Source of the DNA: Defluviitaleaceae bacterium
GTDB lineage: Bacteria > Bacillota > Clostridia > Lachnospirales > WQUN01
DNA length: 60,015 nucleotides
Direction of reading: 5' to 3'
Assembly (NCBI GenBank): GCA_009781725.1
Contig: WQVF01000015.1
Span: 1 to 60,015 of the forward strand
Each line of letters opens with the position of its first letter. Position 1 is the stretch's first letter. Below the pieces are notes generated by a model. The model saw only the letters and a program-made list of their open reading frames with translations. It was not told the origin of the DNA and ran no database searches. This document shows, in pieces, positions 8,730 to 16,486 of this stretch. The translations under genes and the position numbers were made by a program.

Positions 8730-9605
8730 ATGCTTAGAAAAGCAACAGCTTTGTTTCTATCTGTACTGATGGTGCTGGTATTGTTGCCAGTAGGGCTATT
8801 TGCGTCAAATATTCAACAAGAAGACATTCTCAGTACTACTCTAACTTCTGGTGTAGAGATAGAACTCATGCCAACAGACTGTGAAAATGCTGCAATAATA
8901 GAAAGGGACAGACAATTAGCATTATGTCCTATAAACAATGCAAATATAGCAGCACGCGAAGCAGAGTTTCAAGAATTTCTGAGTGAAAATAATGTAAGTC
9001 CGCGTAGTCGATACTTTAATACCATTAATGTGCCTGTTTTCGAGCAAGAGCGTTCCTATTGGTGCGGGCCAGCAACTGCAAGGCAAGTAATACATTTTAG
9101 GAATGGTAGTGCCCCAACTCAGGCTGTATTGGCTAGAGAATTAGGAACAACCAGTAGCGGTTCAGATGTGCATGATGTAGGTCGGATAGTAAATAACCAT
9201 ACTGGATTTGGGTATGCTCATAGGCATATGAGTCATGATATGAACGCATGGGTTGATCAAGTGCGATTCTCAGTAGACAGAATGCGGCCTGCCATAATAA
9301 CAATAAGGACTATAGGTATACCTGCATTCCCCTACCAAGTTGCAGGCCATATTGTAAATGTAAGTGGATATGACCTTGTGCAAACCTCTCCATGGTCTGA
9401 TGACTTACAACCAATGAGCGTGTATGACATGCAGCCAAGCAATAGCTGGACTTGGACCGGTTCGATAAGGATAACTGATCCATTTGGCCCGGGCTTAGGT
9501 AACAGATGGTATGCCTTCAGCACATTGTTCCATGCACATGTTACCAATCGTGCTGGAACTGGCCCAGGTCAAGGTGCTCACTTTATGGGAAGAGCTTCAT
9601 GGTAA
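8730..9605 (+). CDS. Secreted C39-like (papain-fold) peptidase
   Basis: A 291-residue protein with a Sec signal peptide (MLRKATALFLSVLMVLVLLP). After a propeptide-like segment comes a C39_2-type domain. It has the catalytic Cys in RSYWCGPAT (Cys112), a His in GHIVNVSGYD and an Asp in RITDPFG. The start has a GGAGG site. Families with this motif order include bacteriocin-type and stand-alone cell-surface cysteine peptidases. The gene overlaps the next by 7 bases, so the two products are probably made together and may work together outside the membrane. Confidence 0.8.
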   Translation: MLRKATALFLSVLMVLVLLPVGLFASNIQQEDILSTTLTSGVEIELMPTDCENAAIIERDRQLALCPINNANIAAREAEFQEFLSENNVSPRSRYFNTINVPVFEQERSYWCGPATARQVIHFRNGSAPTQAVLARELGTTSSGSDVHDVGRIVNNHTGFGYAHRHMSHDMNAWVDQVRFSVDRMRPAIITIRTIGIPAFPYQVAGHIVNVSGYDLVQTSPWSDDLQPMSVYDMQPSNSWTWTGSIRITDPFGPGLGNRWYAFSTLFHAHVTNRAGTGPGQGAHFMGRASW

Positions 9606-10951
9606 CCAAAAGAAAAATATATTATTTGGCACTAACCTTCTTTGCTATTGTACTACTCTATGGGTGCGGCAGAAACATTGCTGCACCCATAGAGTATGAT
9701 GAAAATGCTTATAAGTGGACTGTGGAGAGGATTGTCCTAGCTGACGATTTCCTATTTAAGCAGAGGCAAATCATCCCGCCTGAGATTATATTTTCACCAT
9801 ATATACCTTCGAGTGACAAGTCGAGCGGTGATGCGCTGACAGTTAGCCTATTCTTTGAAAATATTATGGATTTGATTGCCTTTAGGGACGGGAATATCTA
9901 TATCCACGTGCTTTCACCGGATGTAATAGTTCATACTGATGATTTGCATTACACATTAATATCGCAAGTTAATTATATAGAAAGATATATAGATATTTTT
10001 AGATATGCATCAGGTGCGCTTGTTTTTGGGGGCATTGATTTCGCACATCATATAAGATTTAATAATGAACGAAATATAACGACTTTGTACTATGTCGATT
10101 CAAGAGAACGGCAAGGAAACATATCAAATACATTATTCATGGTGCCATGGGCTACCGATGATGACAAGCCAGCGCAACTCCCGCCATTTCGTGGTAGCAG
10201 CATTTGGCATCGTTATAGTCCAAGGCGTCCGTTCGTAGCATATACAGATGAATATATCATCTTAAATTATATTGATGGCAATTCATATGTGCTAGGCTAT
10301 ATGAGACACTTTGACTATGATATAAATTACTATGGTGATATTGCGCACTATATGAGACATTTTGAACAAAGTACGCAATTTGTCGAAGTGCTTAGATATG
10401 ATTTTGCTATAGGTGAAGACGGGCGCATGACTGGTAGAATACCAATATATGCCGCAGGAGATACATACGGTATCTACTTTCAGGTTATTACATTAGACGA
10501 TGAGCATCTGGATTTTGGCGGCGAAAGCAAGCTATATTATTTCTGTTTTGAATCCGGTAATTATAAGCGCATACTTTACATGGATGACAGTATTACGTAT
10601 ATAAACGGCAATAATGGTATCATTGTTTACAATTATTATTCTGTAGACAATCCAAGAGTAATGACTGGCCGTATTGTATCCTTAGATGACAATTGGAGTG
10701 TGATAATTCCACATGTTACGCCGGTTAATGATATCAGCTATTCTAGGATAGAAGATGATTTTATTTTTATTGTGACGAGGGAGCACATAATTATATATAA
10801 CCTACAAGCGGAATCATTTCACTATATTGAAGTAAGTTCGTTATCCACTGGGCCAAGGTCAAATATAAGAATGTCGGGAAGTCAATTTGGATGGTTATCT
10901 TTTGATAACAATTCAGACATTGTGTTTTACCGCATTCAGTTAATACAGTAG
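9599..10951 (+). CDS. Lipoprotein of unknown function, coupled to the C39-like peptidase
   Basis: About 450 residues. The ATG at 9599 lies within the last codons of the peptidase gene and opens a lipoprotein signal with lipobox LYGC. A longer in-frame reading from 9506 runs through the neighbour and is unlikely. The mature part is rich in Tyr, Ile, Asp and Asn with repeated beta-strand-like segments (YIILNYIDGNSYVLGY, YKRILYMDDSITYINGN), suggesting a beta-propeller-like fold. This is inference from pattern, not a recognised family. Its coding style is more AT-rich than the housekeeping genes to the right. Confidence 0.75.
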   Translation: MVTKRKIYYLALTFFAIVLLYGCGRNIAAPIEYDENAYKWTVERIVLADDFLFKQRQIIPPEIIFSPYIPSSDKSSGDALTVSLFFENIMDLIAFRDGNIYIHVLSPDVIVHTDDLHYTLISQVNYIERYIDIFRYASGALVFGGIDFAHHIRFNNERNITTLYYVDSRERQGNISNTLFMVPWATDDDKPAQLPPFRGSSIWHRYSPRRPFVAYTDEYIILNYIDGNSYVLGYMRHFDYDINYYGDIAHYMRHFEQSTQFVEVLRYDFAIGEDGRMTGRIPIYAAGDTYGIYFQVITLDDEHLDFGGESKLYYFCFESGNYKRILYMDDSITYINGNNGIIVYNYYSVDNPRVMTGRIVSLDDNWSVIIPHVTPVNDISYSRIEDDFIFIVTREHIIIYNLQAESFHYIEVSSLSTGPRSNIRMSGSQFGWLSFDNNSDIVFYRIQLIQ

Positions 10952-11047
10952 TCTTGTAAAAACAACCACCTGATTTTAGTGACAAAGTCTTAGACTCAGT
11001 CTTAGAAATAAACAGGGGCTGTCACGTTAAGGCGTAATAAAAAGCCC

Positions 11048-11077
11048 GTCATCCCGGGCTTGACCCGGGATCCCCTT
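11048..11077 (+). repeat. Palindromic repeat A, half copy (intergenic)
   Basis: The sequence GTCATCCCGGGCTTGACC followed by CGGGATCCCC matches one arm of the repeat inside priA (14324-14400) and that at 42313-42386. Only one arm is present. Confidence 0.8.
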
Positions 11078-11274
11078 AGTCTTTCGACAATGGTTATGGG
11101 ATTTGCCTGTTATGACTTGTGATTGCTTGTAGTTGCTGCGCGGAAATGCTGTGATAGTGAGGGTCTCGGGTGCTTGCTATGAATTGGTGTAAGTTAGAGA
11201 AAATTTTTCAAAAAATGGATAATTCGGATACTTGGTTCGATAACTGGATTGAACCCCGCAATATAAGGCCCCAG

Positions 11275-11313
11275 CCGGTTTTGATGATACCGACAAAGGC
11301 GGTTTTCTTCCGG
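11275..11313 (-). repeat. Repeat G, copy 1
   Basis: On the minus strand this reads CCGGAAGAAAACCGCC, a short variable part, then TATCATCAAAACCGG. It matches two direct copies at 36796-36833 and 36882-36919. It lies just past the fmt stop. Confidence 0.7.
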
Positions 11314-11323
11314 CTAATAACAA

Positions 11324-12259
11324 CTACCTAAGCAACTCCCCTACCCCAATTTCGCGCCCCCGCAGATAATCCTTTGCTGACATTCTTTTACCTCCCGGGG
11401 CTTGCAGCTCCAATATCCGGACTATACCACTACCGGTACGTACCAACAGGCCCTGGATTGGGTCTGCGGCTAATACAGTACCTGGGGCAGCTTCCTCTAT
11501 ATAACTATTTTCTGCTTCCTCCACTTGCCATATTTTTAACACCTGGCCACTGTACACAGTATACGGCCCGGGCCATGGGTCGAAGGCCCTTGTCAGATTA
11601 ATTATCCTCTTGGCAGGCCAATCCCAGTGGATTAGCCCGTCGGTTTTTTGAATCATAGGCGCATAGGTGGCCTCCGTATCATCTTGAGGAATCCGGCCGG
11701 CGGTTCCGGCTCCAAGCTGTGCCAATGCTTCGATTATACATTCCCCACCCAATACCGCCATTCTGTCATGTAAGCTCTGAACGCGCTCATCCGGGCCGAT
11801 TACCAGCTCTCGTTTCATAATCATATCTCCGGTATCTATACCTACATCCATATACATAATCGTAATTCCCGTAACGGCATCACCGTTTTTGATAGCGGCA
11901 TGAATAGGCGAAGCTCCGCGGTATTTCGGCAGAAGTGATGCGTGGATGTTTATACATCCCAACGGGGGCATATCAAGGACCGCCTTGGGCAAAATTATCC
12001 CATATGCCGCAACAACAAAAATATCCGCGTCCAGCTGTGCCAGGTAATCGCGGATTTCTTTTTTCTTTAAGTTCTCTGGTTGCAGCACTTCTACTCCGGC
12101 TTCGAGAGCCAAAGCCTTAACCGGAGACATTTGCAATTTATGCCCTCGCCCAGCAGGCCTATCTGGCTGGGTGCAAACCGCTACTACTTCATGATGGTCC
12201 AGTAGCTGCTGTAAAGCCGGTACGGCAAATTCCGGTGTACCCATGAATACTATTTTCAT
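11324..12259 (-). CDS. fmt: Methionyl-tRNA formyltransferase
   Basis: A 311-residue cytosolic enzyme that formylates initiator Met-tRNA using 10-formyl-tetrahydrofolate. It begins MKIVFMGTPEFAVPAL, the usual start, and carries the formyl-transfer motif region SLLPKYRGASPIHAAI with the conserved Asn-His-Asp set (NIHASLLP and DVGIDTGDM). The C-terminal domain (about 205-311) is the tRNA-binding part. The gene lies 2 bases after def, the classic def-fmt pair, so starting-Met formylation and its later removal are made from one transcript. It is the last gene of the long operon. Confidence 0.97.
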   Translation of the reverse strand: MKIVFMGTPEFAVPALQQLLDHHEVVAVCTQPDRPAGRGHKLQMSPVKALALEAGVEVLQPENLKKKEIRDYLAQLDADIFVVAAYGIILPKAVLDMPPLGCINIHASLLPKYRGASPIHAAIKNGDAVTGITIMYMDVGIDTGDMIMKRELVIGPDERVQSLHDRMAVLGGECIIEALAQLGAGTAGRIPQDDTEATYAPMIQKTDGLIHWDWPAKRIINLTRAFDPWPGPYTVYSGQVLKIWQVEEAENSYIEEAAPGTVLAADPIQGLLVRTGSGIVRILELQAPGGKRMSAKDYLRGREIGVGELLR

Positions 12260-12261
12260 TA

Positions 12262-12735
12262 TTATTCATCATCCTCGTTTTTCTCTATAGGCCGCACATT
12301 GGTAGCCCTATCCAGATAGAGCACCCCATCAAGATGATCCAGCTCATGGCAAAAAATCGAGGCTGGATACTCCTCAACTTCCACGGTATAGCTCTCGCCG
12401 TCGCGGTTTAGAGCTTGGACTGTGACTTTCATCGGCCTTTCTATATCCCCTTGATACCCGGGTACACTTAAGCAGGCCTCGTCACAGGTTTGGGTGCCTT
12501 CCGATGCTATTATTTCAGGGTTAATCATTTCGTAGATGTCTTCTTCATTCTCGACCACTACTACCCGCTTTAGTACTCCCACCTGAGGAGCGGCGAGGCC
12601 TACGCCGTTTTTATCTCGTAGAGTTTCCCACATGTCATCCAGCAAAGCTAGGATTTTAGCGTCAATTTCCTTTACAGGCTTGGCCTTTTTTCTCAAGATA
12701 TCGTCGCCATTTACGCGAAGTTGTCTTAGTGCCAT
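12262..12735 (-). CDS. def: Peptide deformylase
   Basis: A 157-residue metalloenzyme that removes formyl from new proteins. All three family motifs are present: GVGLAAPQVG, EACLSVPG and HELDHLDG (Cys and the two His bind metal, Glu is catalytic). It starts MALRQLRVNGDDILRKKAKPV with a GGAGAAATC site. It lies between priA (10-base gap) and fmt (2-base gap). Confidence 0.97.
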   Translation of the reverse strand: MALRQLRVNGDDILRKKAKPVKEIDAKILALLDDMWETLRDKNGVGLAAPQVGVLKRVVVVENEEDIYEMINPEIIASEGTQTCDEACLSVPGYQGDIERPMKVTVQALNRDGESYTVEVEEYPASIFCHELDHLDGVLYLDRATNVRPIEKNEDDE

Positions 12736-12745
12736 GATTTCTCCT

Positions 12746-14815
12746 TTATTCCAACATCACCGGGTTAAGGGATAGGTGAATATTTATCCCAGTGAGAGGG
12801 TCGTTTTCACGCAGTTTCTTTATACAATATAGCACAAATGCCTTGAGTGGTGATTCCTCCTGGTGCTTTATTAATATTTTCCAGCGATATTGCTTTTTTA
12901 TTTTGGATACGAATGCCGGACTAATACCCAACAGTTCACAGGAAGTTGTCATTTTCTGATTACAATACTCCATTATGGACCAAAGTTTTCTAAGTGCTTG
13001 AATCAAAGCCTTTTCTTCAGGACCTGAGAGCATTACGGAAAATACATGGGAAAAAGGCGGATACAGCATAGCTCGCCTCAGCCTAATCTCATGGGAATAA
13101 AATGCTTCATAATCCCCTTCCCTAGCCATTTCAAGAGCATAATGCTCCGGGTTATAAGTCTGGATAAAAACCCGCCCCTTGACCCCAAATGACCGCCCTG
13201 CCCGGCCTGCCACCTGGGTAAGGAGACTAAATGTATACTCCCCTGCCCTAAAATCCCCTGTAAAAAGCGATAAATCTGCCATTACTACGCATACAAGGGT
13301 CACCTTTGGAAAATCAAGGCCCTTTGCCACCATCTGGGTGCCTATAAGAATAGAAGCTTCCCCTTTTCGAAAGGCATCTAAGATTTTTTCATGGCCATGC
13401 TTACCTTTAGTGGTGTCCATATCCATCCGCAGGGTGGTTACGCCTGGGAAAAGAGCCTGTATCTCTTCCTCAATTTTTTGAGTGCCTGCTCCATATTGCC
13501 GGATATATACTGATGCACAAACCGGGCACTGTTTTGGCATTGGGAGGCCTCTCCCGCAGTAATGGCATAAGAGCCGCCCTCCCCTAGGCCCTTGGTGATA
13601 TGTATAGTTGACCCTGCAATGGTCGCAGGACATTACAAATCCGCACTGGCGGCAAGACACAAAGGATGAATGACCTCGTCGATTCAAAAATAAAATAGCC
13701 TGCTCACCTTTGGCCAGAGTTTCCGCCAACGCCTCCCGGAAGGCCGTAGAAAAAAGCGATGGATTGCCCTGAGCAAGCTCCTGCCGCATATCTAATATGT
13801 TTACCTCGGGGAAGGTCTGGTTTATGCGCTGGGGCATTTTTATTAGAGAATATGTTGCGTCCTCTACTGCACGGGAATAGCTCTCCAAAGATGGGGTAGC
13901 AGAGCCAAGGGCAACGGTTACATTAGAGAGCTCTCCAATCTTAATTGCCACGGCGCGTGCGTCGTATTTTGGGGTTGTTTCGGAATGGTAAGTGTGTTCA
14001 TGTTCCTCGTCTATCACGATTAGGCCAAGATTCTTGAAAGGTGTAAACACCGCAGACCGAGGGCCTATAACCAAGCTGATTTCCCCATCCATGGCCTGCT
14101 TCCATATCTGAAACCGCTCCCCAGCCGTTAGGCGGCTATGTGTCACTGCTACCGCACTCCCAAATCTAGCGGTAAAAAGATTTACCATCTGGGGCGTAAG
14201 TGCAATCTCAGGTACAAGGACAATTGCCTGGTGTCCTTGTGACATAGTATGAGCGATTGCGTGAAGGTATACTTCTGTTTTACCACTGCCGGTTACACCA
14301 TGGAGAAGGATTGGAGTACGCCTGTCATCCTGGGCTTGACCCGGGATTCCCCTATCTTCGCCACAACAGAGGGGATTCCGGGGCAAGCCCGGAATGATGG
14401 AGACTATTTGCGCTACTGCATTTTGTTGGTCTGCCGTCAACTCAACAGCCGAAGCTTCACCCTCTGTGGCAGTTTGCGGCTTTCGTCTCGTCCCCGGAAA
14501 CCGCCCATCCGCCTTTGTCGCCGGGATAATACACCGGATACATGCCGCCAAAGTGGTGTAGTATTTCTCCTTCATCCAGAGAGCCAAAGCCAAGCTTACC
14601 GCTGTAAGCACGGGATAATCCTCACAAATACTGAGAATCTCCTTAACCCTGCCGGATGGCACATCGTCAGGCAAATCACCAGAAAACCTGATTACATATC
14701 CCACTATAGGTTTTTTGCCCATACCAAAAGGTACCCAAACCCGTTGCCCTACTTGCAGCAGCAACCCCTCGGGTACCCTATAATGAAAAAGTCTATCCAC
14801 ATCTGTATGGGCCAC
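12746..14815 (-). CDS. priA: Primosomal protein N' (PriA helicase) with an in-frame palindromic insert
   Basis: Replication-restart helicase. Motifs are the Walker A GVTGSGKTEVYL (about residue 173), the DEEH box, the zinc-binding Cys run (CRQCGFVMSCDHCR, CHYCGRG, CPVC) and the C-terminal helicase motifs (GTQMVAKGLDFPKVTLV, QVAGRAGR). Residues 139-166 (SIIPGLPRNP, then RGIPGQAQDD) are encoded by palindromic repeat A. They sit in the linker between the LTADQQNAV helix and Walker A, where PriA normally has nothing similar. The GTG at 14815 is the first usual start. However, the frame stays open for 22 more codons up to the rpoZ stop, and these look coding (AVSIITHTNEGCYALVCVDV), so the true start may be an unusual ATT or ATA codon. 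Confidence 0.95.
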   Translation of the reverse strand: MAHTDVDRLFHYRVPEGLLLQVGQRVWVPFGMGKKPIVGYVIRFSGDLPDDVPSGRVKEILSICEDYPVLTAVSLALALWMKEKYYTTLAACIRCIIPATKADGRFPGTRRKPQTATEGEASAVELTADQQNAVAQIVSIIPGLPRNPLCCGEDRGIPGQAQDDRRTPILLHGVTGSGKTEVYLHAIAHTMSQGHQAIVLVPEIALTPQMVNLFTARFGSAVAVTHSRLTAGERFQIWKQAMDGEISLVIGPRSAVFTPFKNLGLIVIDEEHEHTYHSETTPKYDARAVAIKIGELSNVTVALGSATPSLESYSRAVEDATYSLIKMPQRINQTFPEVNILDMRQELAQGNPSLFSTAFREALAETLAKGEQAILFLNRRGHSSFVSCRQCGFVMSCDHCRVNYTYHQGPRGGRLLCHYCGRGLPMPKQCPVCASVYIRQYGAGTQKIEEEIQALFPGVTTLRMDMDTTKGKHGHEKILDAFRKGEASILIGTQMVAKGLDFPKVTLVCVVMADLSLFTGDFRAGEYTFSLLTQVAGRAGRSFGVKGRVFIQTYNPEHYALEMAREGDYEAFYSHEIRLRRAMLYPPFSHVFSVMLSGPEEKALIQALRKLWSIMEYCNQKMTTSCELLGISPAFVSKIKKQYRWKILIKHQEESPLKAFVLYCIKKLRENDPLTGINIHLSLNPVMLE
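14324..14400. repeat. Palindromic repeat A, full copy inside priA
   Basis: Two 28-30 base arms (GTCATCCTGGGCTTGACC plus CGGGATTCCCC, and its near-complement ending GGAATGATGG) flank an 18-base spacer. A stop-free reading frame runs through it in phase with priA. Other copies lie at 11048-11077, 42313-42386 and 53091-53118. Confidence 0.88.
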
Positions 14816-14881
14816 ATCAACGCAAACAAGTGCATAGCAGCCTTCATTAGTATGAGTAATTATGCTAACCGCCCCAGTTAT

Positions 14882-15367
14882 TTACTCGTCTTCGTAATCC
14901 TCTTCAACGTCATCTGCATCCTCGTCGTCGGGATATTGAGCAAACTCGTCTTTTTCTTCTTCCGGCCGCAAATCACTGTCGCCGAAACGTTCGCGGAAGA
15001 TGACCTCATCGCTTTCATGTTCATCTTCATCGTCGGTACCGTAAGTGACAGGGCCGTAATCTTCTTTCATGTCATCCCGAACGTCGGAAATATTTTGATA
15101 ATTAAATTGATCCAGTGTCCGCTCCAGCTTACTCACTAGCATTTCTTCTGGCACTTTGATATTAAGCTTGCCCTCACCCATTTCCTTGACAGCAATAGAA
15201 ACAGCCCTATCAGTAGGGGCATAGGTTAGAGGATTGGCTCCTGAGGTAATCTGCCGAGCCCGCTTGGCTGCCGCAAGCACAATAGTATAACGGCTGGTAA
15301 TTTTACTGTCTACCAGTTCGTTGGTATTGATAATGTCCATTAGTTCTGAATAAGAAGGTCTAAGCAT
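14882..15367 (-). CDS. rpoZ: RNA polymerase omega subunit with a long acidic tail
   Basis: About 161 residues from the ATG at 15367, which has AAAAAAGGAGCTATT before it. An in-frame ATG at 15424 runs through a hairpin repeat and is rejected. Residues 1-75 are the omega core (MLRPSYSELMDIIN, SRYTIVLAAAKRARQI, AVKEMGEGKLNI) that helps assemble RNA polymerase. Firmicute omega is usually only 65-80 residues. Here an extra 85-residue tail follows, very rich in Asp and Glu and ending DDVEEDYEDE. The tail function is unknown. It is placed between gmk and priA as in many Clostridia. Confidence 0.92.
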   Translation of the reverse strand: MLRPSYSELMDIINTNELVDSKITSRYTIVLAAAKRARQITSGANPLTYAPTDRAVSIAVKEMGEGKLNIKVPEEMLVSKLERTLDQFNYQNISDVRDDMKEDYGPVTYGTDDEDEHESDEVIFRERFGDSDLRPEEEKDEFAQYPDDEDADDVEEDYEDE

Positions 15368-15385
15368 AATAGCTCCTTTTTTAAT

Positions 15386-15455
15386 GAGGGCTCCGCCCTC
15401 AAACTCCCTCGCTACGCGGAGCAAGCTCCGCTACGCTCCACAGGCTATGCCTGTG
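15386..15455. repeat. Cluster of three short hairpins between gmk and rpoZ
   Basis: Three adjacent palindromes occur in 70 bp: GAGGGCTCCGCCCTC (15386-15400), GCGGAGCAAGCTCCGC (about 15416-15431) and CACAGGCTATGCCTGTG (15439-15455). They lie inside the operon, just upstream of the rpoZ ribosome site. They could adjust rpoZ expression or be another mobile hairpin element. Confidence 0.65.
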
Positions 15456-15478
15456 CGCCACACCTTTGATGCGGCGGG

Positions 15479-16105
15479 TTAAAGTGTATAGAAATCCATT
15501 TGCACTTGGCTGCTTGCAAAGTCTTTAATGGTCTGTTTGTTACGCTTGGGACGTAGCCGCTCGGCATTGGCTATTGCATCTACCTTAGCCACAGCGGAAT
15601 GCACTTTATCGTTAATCACCAGGTAGTCATATTGGTGAATCAAGGGGACTTCTTCCATTGATTGCTTTAATCTATCCTCTATAGTAACGGCGTTTTCTGT
15701 CCCGCGATTTACCAGTCTGCGCTCAAGTTCCGTAAATGTGGGAGGCATCAAGAAGACCAAAACCGCTTCAGGAAATTTTTCTTTTACTTGCAGCGCGCCG
15801 TTTACTTCAATTTCCAATACTACTATTTTGCCTTTAACAATTTGATCTTCTACGTAGGGCCTGGGAGTGCCGTAGTAATTTCCTACATAAGCAAAATGCT
15901 CAAGGAGCTTGTTTTCTTCACGCATGTTGGCAAATTCTTCTTCTGTGATAAAGAAATAATCCTTTCCGTCAACCTCACCAGGTCTCGGTTTACGCGTTGT
16001 AACGGAAATGGACACAGCATAGCCATTGGCTGGGTCAAGCTCCTTTACCACAGTCCCTTTACCGGAGCCGGAGGGCCCGGATATGATTACCAACATCCCT
16101 TCCAT
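15479..16105 (-). CDS. gmk: Guanylate kinase
   Basis: A 208-residue cytosolic enzyme that makes GDP from GMP and ATP. The P-loop GPSGSGKGTVVKEL lies at residues 10-23. GMP-binding residues follow (SVTTRKPRPGEVDGKDYFF), then the lid region (ERRLVNRGTENA). The length is normal. It sits between remA and rpoZ, the standard order in Firmicutes. Confidence 0.97.
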   Translation of the reverse strand: MEGMLVIISGPSGSGKGTVVKELDPANGYAVSISVTTRKPRPGEVDGKDYFFITEEEFANMREENKLLEHFAYVGNYYGTPRPYVEDQIVKGKIVVLEIEVNGALQVKEKFPEAVLVFLMPPTFTELERRLVNRGTENAVTIEDRLKQSMEEVPLIHQYDYLVINDKVHSAVAKVDAIANAERLRPKRNKQTIKDFASSQVQMDFYTL

Positions 16106-16116
16106 AATAGTAAGGG

Positions 16117-16386
16117 CTACTCAGCCGCGCCGGTTATAGGTTCGTCGGGGCTTGTGAAGCGGTTGGCTATTGTCTCAGGCTGTAAGGCACTTAGCACAAT
16201 ATAACCGCTGTCTGTATAGATTACCGCTCTGGTTTTTCGGCCCTGGGTTGCGTCAATAAGCATATGCTTTTCTTTTGCTTCGCCTACTGAGCGTTTTACA
16301 GGTAGGGAGTCATTGCCTACGATGGCTACCACCCGGCCTGAGGGAACAGTATTGCCAAATCCAACGTTAATCAATTTAAATTGCAT
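16117..16386 (-). CDS. remA: RemA-type DNA-binding regulator (DUF370)
   Basis: An 89-residue protein of the RemA/DUF370 family, known in Bacillus as a DNA-binding activator of biofilm matrix genes. It shows the conserved start (LINVGFGN), the [13 protein letters not shown] segment and [21 protein letters not shown] site precedes the ATG. It lies between yicC and gmk as in most relatives. The targets in this organism are unknown. Confidence 0.93.
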   Translation of the reverse strand: MQFKLINVGFGNTVPSGRVVAIVGNDSLPVKRSVGEAKEKHMLIDATQGRKTRAVIYTDSGYIVLSALQPETIANRFTSPDEPITGAAE

Positions 16387-16423
16387 AATCTACCCCTTTC
16401 GAATCATAATCGCCTACTTGACC

Positions 16424-16483
16424 TCTTCGGAAACCCACGAAAACAAACATGAACTTCAGCTTGTTTTTGTGGATTTCCGAAGA
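16424..16483. repeat. Hairpin repeat C, copy 1
   Basis: An inverted repeat: TCTTCGGAAACCCACGAAAA pairs with the later TTTTTGTGGATTTCCGAAGA, with a short ATGAACTTCAGC-type loop. It is closely similar to 19207-19268, including the loop. It sits between yicC and remA inside the operon. Confidence 0.78.
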
Positions 16484-16486
16484 CGC

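Larger units (their letters stand above)
10952..11323. other. Gap with repeats between convergent genes
   Basis: About 370 bp between the lipoprotein and fmt. It holds a half copy of palindromic repeat A (11048-11077), a GGTTCGA/TTGAACC hairpin near 11233-11256 and a copy of repeat G (11275-11313). A 50-codon frame from ATG 11179 to TAA 11331 has protein-like composition but only a poor ribosome site and overlaps the fmt stop, so it is not called. Confidence 0.45.

Noticed and set aside
9506..9598. Longer start for the lipoprotein at 9599
   Set aside because: It lies inside the peptidase gene and would destroy the lipoprotein signal.
11179..11331. Fifty-residue gene before fmt
   Set aside because: Poor ribosome site, overlaps the fmt stop and a repeat; not enough support.
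15368..15424. Nineteen extra N-terminal residues on RpoZ
   Set aside because: They come from the hairpin cluster upstream; the ATG at 15367 has a good ribosome site and matches the omega start.
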